48,226 nt of DNA, taken from assembly GCA_902776955.1 (NCBI GenBank), contig CACYSG010000008.1:1-48226 (forward strand). Reading direction: 5' to 3'. Shown piece by piece: positions 24,390 to 33,397 of this stretch; within the stretch, counting starts at the first letter, position 1, and every line of letters begins with the position of its first letter. Both the position numbers and the translations under genes were made by a program. Under the pieces are notes generated by a model, which was given only the letters and a program-made list of their open reading frames with translations, was not told where the DNA came from and searched no databases. This DNA is from an uncultured Bacteroidales bacterium (GTDB lineage Bacteria; Bacteroidota; Bacteroidia; Bacteroidales; Muribaculaceae).

Positions 24390-25148
24390 CTATATGGAAA
24401 AGCCTCCATCAATCACCAAATCGTGACCTGTTAGCCAGCTTGACGCATCGCTCAACAGGTAGATCGCACCATTGGCGATATCCTCGGGTTGGCCGTAGCG
24501 TCCCAGCGGGTAACGCTTGGCATCCTCGGCAAGCTGCTCCTCGGTGATGGTGCCGCGGTGGATGAGCGGCGTGTCGACCATGCCAGGGCAGATGCTGTTG
24601 ACACGCACCCGCCGTGAGGCGAACTCGCGCGCGGCATATTTCATGAACGAGTTCAGGGCGGCCTTGGATGCACCATACACGCCGTTGCCCGGCATGAAAC
24701 TGTGGGTGCCGCCTATCGATGCCATCAGCACCACCGACGCCCCTTTCTGCAAGATTTTTTTCTTGTACATCATGCGCAGCAACTCGACCGGGGCAAAGAA
24801 GTTGACGTCAAACATCTCGTCGAACTTGTCCCTCGAGCCGAACTGCAGCGGCAGGGTCGTTGAATTGCCGGCAGACAGCACAGCGCCGTCGAGCGACGGC
24901 AACGATGCCACCAGCGCAGTCATCTCGTCGGATGAGGTCAAGTCGGCCACCAGCAAGCGGTGCTCCTGCCCACTCGACTCCAAACTGTCTAAGGTGGCCT
25001 GCAGGCGCTCCTCGTTGCGGGCCGTTACCACTACCGTGGCCCCCATGCGCGAGCAAGCGATAGCTATCTCGCGGCCAATGCCAGACGAAGCTCCGGTGAC
25101 CAGCACCGTCTTACCCTCGAGCGAGAAGGGATTATATCCTGTTTCCAT
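24390..25148 (-). CDS. SDR-family oxidoreductase (FabG-like ketoreductase)
   Basis: 252 residues. NAD(P)-binding TGASSGIG (18-25), a catalytic Ser144 (LMASIGG), Tyr158 and Lys162 (YGASK), and CPGMVDTP after strand 6 are all in place for a classical short-chain dehydrogenase. The C-terminus (GHDLVIDGGFSI) is the FabG-type. It could reduce the beta-ketoacyl-ACP made by a KASIII to a 3-hydroxyacyl-ACP, which would fit a hydroxyacyl decoration. A sugar ketone is the other choice. It ends 104 bp before ACP 4, with the internal promoter in between. Confidence 0.9.
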   Translation of the reverse strand: METGYNPFSLEGKTVLVTGASSGIGREIAIACSRMGATVVVTARNEERLQATLDSLESSGQEHRLLVADLTSSDEMTALVASLPSLDGAVLSAGNSTTLPLQFGSRDKFDEMFDVNFFAPVELLRMMYKKKILQKGASVVLMASIGGTHSFMPGNGVYGASKAALNSFMKYAAREFASRRVRVNSICPGMVDTPLIHRGTITEEQLAEDAKRYPLGRYGQPEDIANGAIYLLSDASSWLTGHDLVIDGGFSI

Positions 25149-25193
25149 ACGTTTATTTTATTTATTAGCTTTTCTATATTACGTTATTTGAAA

Positions 25194-26273
25194 TCATTTT
25201 GCGAATCGGTCAAAGACCTTAATGAGCGGCCTGACAACCATCAGAGAAGCCGGGAAATGCAAGAACAAATCATATATCTTGCCCTTGGCACCTCCGGAAT
25301 AGGGATATACCTTCCACTCCATCAGCTGTTTCCTCATGCCACTAATCTTCTTGCAGCTCATGTCAGACCTCAGCGCCAGCGGGGCTATAGACTGCAAGGA
25401 ATCGGTTTGATTCCATGCGATACGCGCTTTCAACTCCTTATCGGCGGTTTCTTCCTTCTTTTGCTGCATCGCGCCCACTCCGGTAATGATATTTGACAGC
25501 ATCCTACTATTCTTCTCGGCAGAGCTGTACCGGATATTGGATAAAGAATAATTGTGATGAATCCAGTAATGGCATCTGCATTTAACACGTCTCACCCTCA
25601 AGGGATAATCCTGCAGCAACAAGTCCATATTGAACATATTATCCTCCAGATAAGACAAGTTCCTGAACCTGACGCCTAGGTCGGTAATCAGTTGGTGGCT
25701 GTAGAAGAAAATCCAACACACCTTGGCCAAATACTTCTTGAAGAATTCGGTTCCCGACCCTTCCCATTCAATCAGATCGGCGGAGTACTCATCCAGTTTT
25801 CCCTCAGAGAGTATTTTTTCAAAACCATCGGCTTTCTCGATGATGTTGGTTTTAAAGGAAAGGATTTGAATGTCATCGGTGATAAAATGCTCATACAGAT
25901 ACCGATAGGCGCCATCTTTCAACGCGTCGTCGGGATCAAGGAAGACGATCCATTTTCCCCTGGCGACACTCAGGCCGTCGTTGCGCGCCCTGCTCACGCC
26001 CTGGTTCTCGGGCTTGTCAATCAGTTGCGTGTTATCGGGATGACGTTCACAGAACTCGCGCAGCATGTTTATCGTGCCATCGGTGCTGCAATCGTTGATA
26101 AACACCATTTCCAGCGAGTCGTCATCCCACTGCCTCTCAAGGCAGCGCAACGAAGTAGCCAAGTAATTCTCCACATTGTAACACGGAACAATCACCGTCA
26201 GTTTAAACGGATAATTGTCTCCTGTGAAGGAATTAGCCGGTGTCCTGTTTGATGCGTTCTTCTGTTCCATCAT
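25194..26273 (-). CDS. GT2 family glycosyltransferase
   Basis: 359 residues (ATG 26273, or the next codon 26270). LTVIVPCYNVENYL (25-38), INDCSTDGT (59-67) and VFLDPDD (110-116) mark a GT-A inverting transferase; DPDD replaces the usual DSDD. The C-terminal part is rich in basic residues (GAKGKIYDLFLHFP) and may touch the membrane. It transfers a sugar to the lipid-linked repeat unit. It lies between the FemAB-NeuD fusion and the SDR gene. Confidence 0.9.
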   Translation of the reverse strand: MMEQKNASNRTPANSFTGDNYPFKLTVIVPCYNVENYLATSLRCLERQWDDDSLEMVFINDCSTDGTINMLREFCERHPDNTQLIDKPENQGVSRARNDGLSVARGKWIVFLDPDDALKDGAYRYLYEHFITDDIQILSFKTNIIEKADGFEKILSEGKLDEYSADLIEWEGSGTEFFKKYLAKVCWIFFYSHQLITDLGVRFRNLSYLEDNMFNMDLLLQDYPLRVRRVKCRCHYWIHHNYSLSNIRYSSAEKNSRMLSNIITGVGAMQQKKEETADKELKARIAWNQTDSLQSIAPLALRSDMSCKKISGMRKQLMEWKVYPYSGGAKGKIYDLFLHFPASLMVVRPLIKVFDRFAK

Positions 26274-26333
26274 GGCATCAAGCCTATCGTCTCCTTAAAA
26301 TACACACTTCGTGCTTTCTGATGATGAAATGAT

Positions 26334-28100
26334 TTATTTGAAGTTAAACTTCTTGGCGGGCACGCCGATGTAAGTACTGCCATCTTTGGGCTTGGTCATC
26401 AACACGCTGCCAGCGCCCAGGGTCACATTATTACCGACGGTTATCTTCTGCAGCACAACGCTGTCAACACCCAGCAGATTGCAGTTACCTATCTTAACGG
26501 CGCCCGACAGGTGCACGCTAGGCATCAATACATTGAAATCACCTATCACATCGTCATGACCCAGAACGTTGGCACCGTTAAACACGTTGAAGTTACCGAT
26601 GGTCACGTCACAGGTGGCGCTGCAGTTGTCTTGTATGATATTGCCCCGCCCGATCTTGAACGTCTCGGGGTCAAGCACCTTGAAAGAAGGCGCGATGAGA
26701 TTCGGGAAGCTGATATTGGGATTGGTGATGCCCTCAAAGAGGAGTTTACGTGTCATCGGGTCGCCGACGGCAATGGCCAGGCCGAGCGGTTCCTCGATGG
26801 AATTGAGGGCTTCTTTTCCTCCGAGGACCTTTCCGTAGTGGGATATTTGGGTCCCGATAGGGATATTGTCGTCATAGAACCCGATAAACTCCCATTGTTC
26901 ATCGCTTGAGTGATTGATGCGCAGTATACCTCCTGCCACCTCACGGCCAAAGCCACCCGCGCCATAAACCGCAATCCGCTTAACCTTGGTCTCAACAACG
27001 GTTGCAACCTGAGAATTGTTTTCGCCCAGTTTATCCCTATAGACCGGGAAGAACGAAGAGTTGACGTCAAATTGCGGGTCTTTTTCTTTCCTCCAATCCA
27101 CCAACTGGTTATAGACGCCCAGGTTGAAGACCTCCTGACCAATTGAGAACCTGAAATCACTATTCCTGTTGAATGCGGCCTTGAACTTGTAAAGGTTGTC
27201 TTCGCCAGAGCCGACGCCGCCGCCCAGGTGGAAGAGTTTGAGCCCATTGCGGCAACCCCACAACGAGGCCTCGTAAAGCAATAGATTGGTCGGCGCATAC
27301 TGACGGAATTCCGCCACTGTTCCCGACAAGTGATAATGCATCAATCCATTGCCATAGAGCATGATCGAGATCGCGATGATCTGGCCGTTGAGCACAGCGT
27401 AGAACATTTCGGTGTTTTCGCTCAGGCTGTCGATGATCGACTTATAGAACGTATCGTCAAAGAAATAGTAATCCTCGGCATGATCATACCTCATGGTCTC
27501 ATCATAGATCTCTTTAAACGACGCCATGAGTTCGGGCGTGGGCTTGCTGTGCTCGATCGTCACGCCGTTCTTGATCGCCTTGCGGATCATGTTACGGTTC
27601 TTGCTGGTGATGTTTTGCCAGATGATTTCCTCGGAGCTCAAATCGATGGCAATGGTTTTTCCCAGATCAATGACCTTGCTCAACTGCCTCATGAAACAAG
27701 CATTCTTCAACGCGGGACTATACCTGACAAAGTTGCTCACATAGTTGTGCTCAAGCATGTAATGGGTATACTCAGCATAGAATGTCTGCAGGTTCTGCTC
27801 ACAGGAGTCCCCTTCAAATATCCAGCCACCGTAGCCATAGGGAGTCGTCAAGTCATACCACTTGCCCGGCTGGAACTTATCTGTCATCCATGGCAACAAT
27901 GACAAGTCTCGCTTCATAGCCACATACATGCCCTGGAGGTCTCCCGAGTCCGATTTATAGTAAAGCAGTACCGGGTCGCCATCGCCATGAAGCATGAAGG
28001 CCTCGACATAGCCATGGAAATAGTAAACATCGTGGCTCTTGAACAACGAGACCACATCATTCCATTCAGTTTTTTGCGTAAATGTTATTATCTTAATCAT
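26334..28100 (-). CDS. Fusion: FemAB/GNAT-like acyltransferase + NeuD-type acyltransferase
   Basis: 588 residues in one frame. Residues 1-345 form a double-GNAT FemAB/BioF2-like protein (TSKNRNMIRKAIKNG at 165-179, ISIMLYGNGLMHYHLSG at 244-260, LFHLGGGVGSGEDNLYKFK at 289-307). Residues 373-588 are a full NeuD/PglD-like protein, starting KVKRIAVYGAGGFGREVAGG and ending in hexapeptide repeats. The second half is very similar along its whole length to the separate protein at 17680-18321. FemAB proteins add amino acids or acyl groups from activated donors to amines. The fusion may place two acyl or aminoacyl groups on one sugar. It overlaps the upstream PLP enzyme gene by 8 bp. Confidence 0.88.
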   Translation of the reverse strand: MIKIITFTQKTEWNDVVSLFKSHDVYYFHGYVEAFMLHGDGDPVLLYYKSDSGDLQGMYVAMKRDLSLLPWMTDKFQPGKWYDLTTPYGYGGWIFEGDSCEQNLQTFYAEYTHYMLEHNYVSNFVRYSPALKNACFMRQLSKVIDLGKTIAIDLSSEEIIWQNITSKNRNMIRKAIKNGVTIEHSKPTPELMASFKEIYDETMRYDHAEDYYFFDDTFYKSIIDSLSENTEMFYAVLNGQIIAISIMLYGNGLMHYHLSGTVAEFRQYAPTNLLLYEASLWGCRNGLKLFHLGGGVGSGEDNLYKFKAAFNRNSDFRFSIGQEVFNLGVYNQLVDWRKEKDPQFDVNSSFFPVYRDKLGENNSQVATVVETKVKRIAVYGAGGFGREVAGGILRINHSSDEQWEFIGFYDDNIPIGTQISHYGKVLGGKEALNSIEEPLGLAIAVGDPMTRKLLFEGITNPNISFPNLIAPSFKVLDPETFKIGRGNIIQDNCSATCDVTIGNFNVFNGANVLGHDDVIGDFNVLMPSVHLSGAVKIGNCNLLGVDSVVLQKITVGNNVTLGAGSVLMTKPKDGSTYIGVPAKKFNFK

Positions 28101-29133
28101 TACAGTATGAGTTACAATGGTTTATGATACCATACAGGTCCATTATGTCATCTTTGTTATATCGGGTATCACAATGAATTGACAACATCTGCTGCGAGAA
28201 ATCTTTCACAATCGGGGTCTTCTCGTCAGGTGTATTCCACAATATCGCAGGATAGACGTCATTATCAATCAAGGCTTTCCTGAAGCGGTTTCTCGCCTCC
28301 TTGTCACTAAAGACGATTGTCATCGAGAAGGGATTGCAACCGGTCGTCTCGGGCTCTAGTATCTTGAAGGCATCGCTGGCGGCGACCTTGTTCAAGAGGG
28401 ACCAATTCTCCCGTTTTCCTTTATACCACCGGTCGACGTCAAATTGCTCGAGATAGTCGACAGTCTCGGGGTCAAGTGCCGACACTTCCATGGAGTCCAA
28501 CGCCTCTTCGACGGCAATCATCGCGTTACGGAATTCTGTCTTATCCGTAATCTTGTTTTCCATATACAAGGCCTTCTGCCGCATTGCGTTCCACATTATC
28601 GCGGCAACCTCCTTGTTATGACTTGATTCGGCAGGCTCATTTTTTAATTCGTGCCCTTGGGGAGACCAAAGCATCCCGCCCTCGGCCAGCGGCAGCGTTT
28701 TCCTCAGGGAGGCGATACACCAGTCGGCATCACTGCTACAGGCCCAGGGGCCAATCAAGTCATGAGTGTGGTCCTCGACAACGGGCACCTTGATTGCTCG
28801 ATTGCTCCTCATCGACCTCAAGCCGAAATAGTTCACACGGAACAAGGCGTCCCCTTCTTCAAAGGGCAAGTCACGCACAACGTCATCCTCGTCAAACGTC
28901 GGGTAATCGGTATAGAACGCGACATTCACCCCCTCACGAAGCACCGAGCCCAGCACCTCGTAACAGAAGTATTCCGGCACCCACAAGCGTTTCCAACCCA
29001 TCTGCCTGTAAAGATCAATCAGGGCATGCCGCCCCGTCGCATAGTAAACCGCGTCAGGGTGGTAATGCCCGATTGTCCTTACAGCATTTACCTCTACAGG
29101 CAAATAATGGAAGTTGGAACCGAATTCCTTCAT
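28093..29133 (-). CDS. DegT-like PLP enzyme, divergent
   Basis: 346 residues with fold type I PLP features but far from standard sugar aminotransferases. TGRHALIDLY (33-42) is the phosphate loop, VVEDHTHDLIG gives Asp121, and the Schiff-base lysine is most likely Lys145 in ASLRKTLPLAEGG. It is shorter than DegT proteins by about 35 residues. ATG 29133 overlaps the epimerase stop (TAATG), and its end overlaps the FemAB fusion, so three genes are translationally linked. It may aminate a nucleotide sugar or act on an amino acid later used by the FemAB domain. Function uncertain. Confidence 0.75.
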   Translation of the reverse strand: MKEFGSNFHYLPVEVNAVRTIGHYHPDAVYYATGRHALIDLYRQMGWKRLWVPEYFCYEVLGSVLREGVNVAFYTDYPTFDEDDVVRDLPFEEGDALFRVNYFGLRSMRSNRAIKVPVVEDHTHDLIGPWACSSDADWCIASLRKTLPLAEGGMLWSPQGHELKNEPAESSHNKEVAAIMWNAMRQKALYMENKITDKTEFRNAMIAVEEALDSMEVSALDPETVDYLEQFDVDRWYKGKRENWSLLNKVAASDAFKILEPETTGCNPFSMTIVFSDKEARNRFRKALIDNDVYPAILWNTPDEKTPIVKDFSQQMLSIHCDTRYNKDDIMDLYGIINHCNSYCND

Positions 29134-30134
29134 TATCTTCCTCTAAGCTCGAGGAAACGATCAATCTTCATTTCCTCCCTATAGTTCTCAAACAGTTTGT
29201 GAACATCATATACCGGCTCGTAACCAAGTTCTTCCTTTGCATTGGTAATATCCATGAGGAAGCCGCCACCACTCTTGCGATCGGGGTCGATATATTCGAT
29301 TACCGACGGGTTGTCCTTGGGCGAGAACACATCAATAATCGCCTGGCACTGCTCCTGCAAGGTAACAGGAATACCAGTACCCACATTGTAGAAGCCACCC
29401 TCGCGGTCAGACAGCACCGCCTTGCATATCATCTGTGCGCAATCATAGACATGGACCATATCCTTGGCATAATTCGGATCGCCCCAGATGGTCAAGGGCT
29501 CGCCCTTGATGGCCTTGTTGATCTGCTGATACAAGGGACGCATCGTCTTTACGCCATTGGGATAGTAGTACTGATAGGGGCTATACTCATAAATCGTCGG
29601 GAACCTGAAGACAAACTTCTTGATACCGAACTCCTGGTAGTAGTGTTCCATCATCTCGATAGCGCAATTCTTGGCGATCACATATACGGCATGGTCACCG
29701 GTATAGGCAAAATTAGGTTTGTCGTAGGGGTCGATCACATGGTCACTCGGATAGAGGGAAACGTCGAACACCGTTTGACTGAACATCAGGCGGTCGGCCT
29801 TCACCTTGCGGCAGTACTCCAGCACATTGGTGGTACCGATTACAATGCTATCAATGTACTTGCGCGGATGATACTCACTCATGTAAGAGGGGATCTCGGC
29901 GGCAAGATGAATGACAGCATAGACATTCTCTTGGGGAAGATTTTCAAAATCTTCGGCTTTGGTCAGGTCAACAGAACAGTAACGAACGCCTTGCCTGGTC
30001 CAGAAATCCGTCTTTCTGCGCCCCGAGGCAATCACTTCGTATTTCTCTTTGTCAAAAAAGTTCAGGGCATATAACGTCAAATAAGAGCCCACATTACCCG
30101 TTGCACCGAAAATAATAATTTTTTTTCTTTCCAT
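29133..30134 (-). CDS. NAD-dependent epimerase/dehydratase (extended SDR)
   Basis: 333 residues from ATG 30134; in-frame codons further upstream fall inside the sugar-transferase gene. The Rossmann loop is IIIFGATGNVGS (6-17), and the active site YVIAK gives Tyr151 and Lys155; the usual Ser/Thr is in MFSQTVFDVS (117-126). Its length and the NVGTG...T substrate-binding block match nucleotide-sugar epimerases, reductases and dehydratases. It probably makes one of the sugar donors for this glycan. Whether it is an epimerase or a C4 reductase cannot be fixed. It begins 5 bp after the upstream stop. Confidence 0.88.
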   Translation of the reverse strand: MERKKIIIFGATGNVGSYLTLYALNFFDKEKYEVIASGRRKTDFWTRQGVRYCSVDLTKAEDFENLPQENVYAVIHLAAEIPSYMSEYHPRKYIDSIVIGTTNVLEYCRKVKADRLMFSQTVFDVSLYPSDHVIDPYDKPNFAYTGDHAVYVIAKNCAIEMMEHYYQEFGIKKFVFRFPTIYEYSPYQYYYPNGVKTMRPLYQQINKAIKGEPLTIWGDPNYAKDMVHVYDCAQMICKAVLSDREGGFYNVGTGIPVTLQEQCQAIIDVFSPKDNPSVIEYIDPDRKSGGGFLMDITNAKEELGYEPVYDVHKLFENYREEMKIDRFLELRGR

Positions 30135-30138
30135 AATA

Positions 30139-30801
30139 CTACTTATTTTTATTGCGATATTGTTCTTCAAATATTCTGATTGCTTCATTCTTGCGTTTGT
30201 CCCAGCCCAGGTCATCCACTTCGTTGGACAAGCCATTGCCTATATCCTTAGACGACAACACATTCTTCACTGTCATATAGAGGATTTTCAGGTCCAGTTT
30301 AAATGACAGATGATCCACGTACCATACGTCATACTTGAATTTGTTACCATAGGTAATGGTGTTTCTTCCGTTCACCTGAGCCCATCCCGTGATACCGGGA
30401 CGCACTTCATGTCGCCGTGCCTGTTCCTCATCATAAAGAGGCAGGAACCACGTGAGCAAGGGACGAGGGCCGATGAGTGCCATATCTCCCTTGAGGACAT
30501 TGATCAATTGGGGCAGTTCATCAAGAGACATGGCGCGAACGATGCGGCCCACCTTGGTCAAACGCTCTTTATTGGAAAGGAGTTCACCGTTGGCATCCCG
30601 TTCATCGGTCATCGTCTTGAATTTGATGACCTTGAAAATCTTTCCGTTCAGGCCCGGGCGCTCTTGAAGGAAGAACGCGCCGGCTCCCTTGTTGGCAAAA
30701 TGCAGCAATATCGTTACCACTATCAATATCGGGCTCACACAGATCAACCCGACAAGTGCTAACAGAAAATCGATCAATCGTTTGAAAAAGTGCTTGTACA
30801 T
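30139..30801 (-). CDS. Initiating sugar-phosphate transferase (PglC/WcaJ-type), copy 2
   Basis: 220 residues: the small monotopic phosphoglycosyl transferase form, with one N-terminal re-entrant hydrophobic helix (about 8-35) and the catalytic domain. Motifs are KFKTMTDERD (about 61-70), the long SLDELPQLINVLKGDMALIGPRP block and RPGITGWAQVNGRN. It moves a sugar-1-phosphate from UDP-sugar to undecaprenyl phosphate and so starts the repeat unit. The polar C-terminal tail (GNGLSNEVDDLGWDKRKNE) is longer than in its neighbour. The pair of tandem copies (25-bp gap) is unusual. Confidence 0.93.
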   Translation of the reverse strand: MYKHFFKRLIDFLLALVGLICVSPILIVVTILLHFANKGAGAFFLQERPGLNGKIFKVIKFKTMTDERDANGELLSNKERLTKVGRIVRAMSLDELPQLINVLKGDMALIGPRPLLTWFLPLYDEEQARRHEVRPGITGWAQVNGRNTITYGNKFKYDVWYVDHLSFKLDLKILYMTVKNVLSSKDIGNGLSNEVDDLGWDKRKNEAIRIFEEQYRNKNK

Positions 30802-30825
30802 TTATCTCTTAATGACTAGGATTTA

Positions 30826-31440
30826 TCAATTACCATTAAACTCTTTCATGGTAGCCTGACCCTCCTGGGAGATGCCCTCATGCTTGATCACCTTGCGTAT
30901 CGTGAGGCAGAAAATCTCCCAATCAATCTTGAATGAGCAATGGTCGACATACCACACATCCAGCTTGAATTTCTCACTCCACGAGACCTCATTACGGCCG
31001 TGGCACTGAGCCCATCCCGTAATGCCGGGGCGGACCTCATGCCGGCGGGCCTGCTCGGGCGTGTACCGCGGCAAATAGCGGGTCAGCAACGGACGTGGGC
31101 CAATCAGCGCCATGTCACCCTTGAGGACATTCAACAGCTGCGGGAGTTCGTCGATGCTTGTTGCACGGACAAAACGCCCAACCTTTGTCAAGCGGTCCTC
31201 GTCGGGAAGGAGGTTGCCCTCCTCATCCCGCTCGTCGGTCATGGTCTTGAACTTGATGATCTTGAAGATTTTGGCATCCTTTCCCGGGCGGTCCTGGATA
31301 AAGAACGCTCCGGCGCCCTTGTTGGCGAAATGCAGCCACACGGTCACTACCAGCAACACCGGTGACACACAGATCAGCGCCACCAATGAGATGATGAAGC
31401 CGAGCATCCGCTTGATATACTTGCGATATATGGTATTCAT
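30826..31440 (-). CDS. Initiating sugar-phosphate transferase (PglC/WcaJ-type), copy 1
   Basis: 204 residues, closely related to the gene after it: FHFANKGAGAFF-like membrane exit, KFKTMTDERD, SIDELPQLLNVLKGDMALIGPRP and RPGITGWAQCHGRN are shared. Differences cluster in the stretch after the ITGWAQ block (CHGRNEVSWSEK instead of VNGRNTITYGNK), near the sugar pocket, so the two may use different sugar donors. Both have intact acidic catalytic residues. Start ATG 31440 lies 9 bp after the deacetylase gene. Confidence 0.93.
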   Translation of the reverse strand: MNTIYRKYIKRMLGFIISLVALICVSPVLLVVTVWLHFANKGAGAFFIQDRPGKDAKIFKIIKFKTMTDERDEEGNLLPDEDRLTKVGRFVRATSIDELPQLLNVLKGDMALIGPRPLLTRYLPRYTPEQARRHEVRPGITGWAQCHGRNEVSWSEKFKLDVWYVDHCSFKIDWEIFCLTIRKVIKHEGISQEGQATMKEFNGN

Positions 31441-31449
31441 CGTATTGAT

Positions 31450-32328
31450 TTATTGGATTATCAATTTGGGTGCATTCTCCCAATCAATCAGCCCGTTGGC
31501 CTGGGCTACCGACACGAAACGCCAAGCGCGAATCAGGCGATTCATTTTGCTGAGGGCCGTTTTCTTGCCCAAATTGGTCTTCATGTGACGCTTGCGCCGA
31601 TTCAGCCAGGTGGCCGGTTCCTTGTAGTACCGTTCATAATTCTCCTTTGACATCATCTTGCTGGACGGTGTCAAGTCTCCGATGTGGAAATAACAGATGT
31701 TGTAATCACGCTTCTTCATTTCGCGATTGACAAACCAGAACGGGAAGAGTCTGAAATATCCACCACCCGAGAAGGCCACTTCCTTGTTAAGAAGCCTCGA
31801 AATCGTGATCGGGAACTCCTTGATGTCACCAGCAGGAGTCTTGACGAGCGTCGGGACCTGATTCCCGAAGTCGGGAAAACCGCCGAAGTCGTGCGCTGCG
31901 GGAAAAACCGATGCGTCAAACTCGATACCGCATTTGGCCAGGATCTCAAAAGCCCATTGATTCTCTTTCCCTATCGAGAAAGCGGGAGCGCGATAGGCCT
32001 TCACTTTACGGCCGATGCACTGCTCCAAGGCGTCAACTGCCTGACGCGTGTCCTCATAGACCTCGTCACGGCTCATTGTGTTGAGCCATGTGTGTTGATA
32101 GGAGTGACACCCGATATCATGTCCCCGGTCATTGATGCGCTTTACCACTTGAGGAAAATCCAGCGCCATCTGACCGATAACGAAAAAGGTCGCTTGAGTG
32201 TGCTGCTCATCAAGCACATCCAGAATGGAGTCCAGATATTGATCGAATACCTTGAAGCGGTCAGACCCCCTGCCATGCAGGAAGCTCTCGATGTACCACT
32301 CCTCTATGTCAAACGACAGGATATTCAT
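31450..32328 (-). CDS. Polysaccharide deacetylase (NodB homology, DUF3473 type)
   Basis: 292 residues, no signal peptide, so cytosolic or bound to the inner membrane. NodB motifs are visible: SFDIEEWY with Asp7, the metal-binding HSYQH with His75 and His79, and the YRAPAFSIG motif 3. The C-terminal SFSGGGYFRLFP-like block and FHIGDL motif fit the DUF3473 group that appears in exopolysaccharide loci. It would take an N-acetyl group off a lipid-linked sugar, leaving a free amine that one of the acyltransferases here could re-acylate with a different group. It is 15 bp after KASIII paralog 3. Confidence 0.9.
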   Translation of the reverse strand: MNILSFDIEEWYIESFLHGRGSDRFKVFDQYLDSILDVLDEQHTQATFFVIGQMALDFPQVVKRINDRGHDIGCHSYQHTWLNTMSRDEVYEDTRQAVDALEQCIGRKVKAYRAPAFSIGKENQWAFEILAKCGIEFDASVFPAAHDFGGFPDFGNQVPTLVKTPAGDIKEFPITISRLLNKEVAFSGGGYFRLFPFWFVNREMKKRDYNICYFHIGDLTPSSKMMSKENYERYYKEPATWLNRRKRHMKTNLGKKTALSKMNRLIRAWRFVSVAQANGLIDWENAPKLIIQ

Positions 32329-32343
32329 CTACGGGGGCTTTGT

Positions 32344-33348
32344 TTATTTGTTCATCTTCACCACGACGGCTCCCCATGAGTAGCCTACGCCGAATCCACA
32401 CAGCAGCACATTGCCCCTGAGGCTATTATCCTTATGCGCCTCGACAAGGCAGATGGGAACGCTGGTGGAGACGGTATTGCCCACATTTTCCATGTGGATA
32501 TAGAAGTTCTCCTCGGGGATGCCCATTTTCTTCCTCAGGAAATCGAGCATATACCTGTTAGCCTGATGCAGGATGAACAAGTCTATATCTTGCTTGGCAA
32601 GATGATTCTTGTCAAGGACCTCGTTAATCACCTGAGGCACATTGCGCTGGGTGAAGGCAAATATCTGGGCACCGTTCATGAACAGGTAGTCTGACGACAC
32701 GGGGTTGCCGTTCTTGTCAAACGTCAAGTCATTCTGCTGCTCGGGCAACCTCGACGCACCAGACTTGACAATCAGGTTGTTAGCGCCCTTACCGTTGGTT
32801 CCCAAGGCGAAGTCCAGAATCTCGGCGACGCCATCGTCAGACACCAGTGTGGCCGAAGCGCCGTCCCCGAAGATGGTTCGGTTTCCTTTATCCTTGGGGT
32901 GCAGATACTTATTGTAGGTCTCGGCAGTCAGCAGCAGCACGTTGTTGGCAACACCTGCAAGGATAAGTCCCTTGGCCACAGCCAGGCCATATATATATCC
33001 CGAGCAGCCCAGGTTGAAGTCAAAGGCGCCTACGTCCTGACGCAACCCAAGGCGGGTCTGCAACAGGCAGGACGACGAGGGCAGGAAATAATCAGGGCTC
33101 TGGGTGCACAGCAGGATGAAATCGATGCTCGCGGGGTCGATATTGTTTTCCTCAAACAACCTGACAGCCGCTTTCTCGGCAAGGTCGGTCGCGGTTTCTC
33201 CAGGTGCCGAGACATGGCGCTGGTTGACACCAACTTTCTCGGTAATCTTCTCGACAGACCATTCGGGGAAATCCTTGACAATGGCCTCGTTGGTGACTAC
33301 CGTCTCGGGCAGATAATATGCCACATGCTTAATAAAAGCCTTTTTCAT
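32344..33348 (-). CDS. Beta-ketoacyl-ACP synthase III (FabH-like), paralog 3
   Basis: 334 residues, closest to true FabH in length. Triad Cys115 (NLGCSGYIYGL), His261 (LHQANRY) and Asn291 (NVGNTVSTS) is complete, and GFGVGYSWGAVVV closes the fold. It follows ACP 5 by 49 bp and precedes a polysaccharide deacetylase, which links the acyl product to sugar amine chemistry. As with the other two, it is not likely to be the housekeeping FabH, because it sits in the glycan operon with its own ACP. Starter substrate unknown. Confidence 0.92.
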   Translation of the reverse strand: MKKAFIKHVAYYLPETVVTNEAIVKDFPEWSVEKITEKVGVNQRHVSAPGETATDLAEKAAVRLFEENNIDPASIDFILLCTQSPDYFLPSSSCLLQTRLGLRQDVGAFDFNLGCSGYIYGLAVAKGLILAGVANNVLLLTAETYNKYLHPKDKGNRTIFGDGASATLVSDDGVAEILDFALGTNGKGANNLIVKSGASRLPEQQNDLTFDKNGNPVSSDYLFMNGAQIFAFTQRNVPQVINEVLDKNHLAKQDIDLFILHQANRYMLDFLRKKMGIPEENFYIHMENVGNTVSTSVPICLVEAHKDNSLRGNVLLCGFGVGYSWGAVVVKMNK

Positions 33349-33397
33349 TCACTCAAAGAATTATGGGGTTTAGCCCTTAATGGAACCTTATCCTTGA

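Noticed and set aside
26334-28100. FemAB-NeuD fusion as a frameshift or assembly artefact
   Set aside because: The reading frame is open across the join with a normal linker (about residues 346-372) and no internal start signal; I keep it as a real fusion, pending read-level checks.
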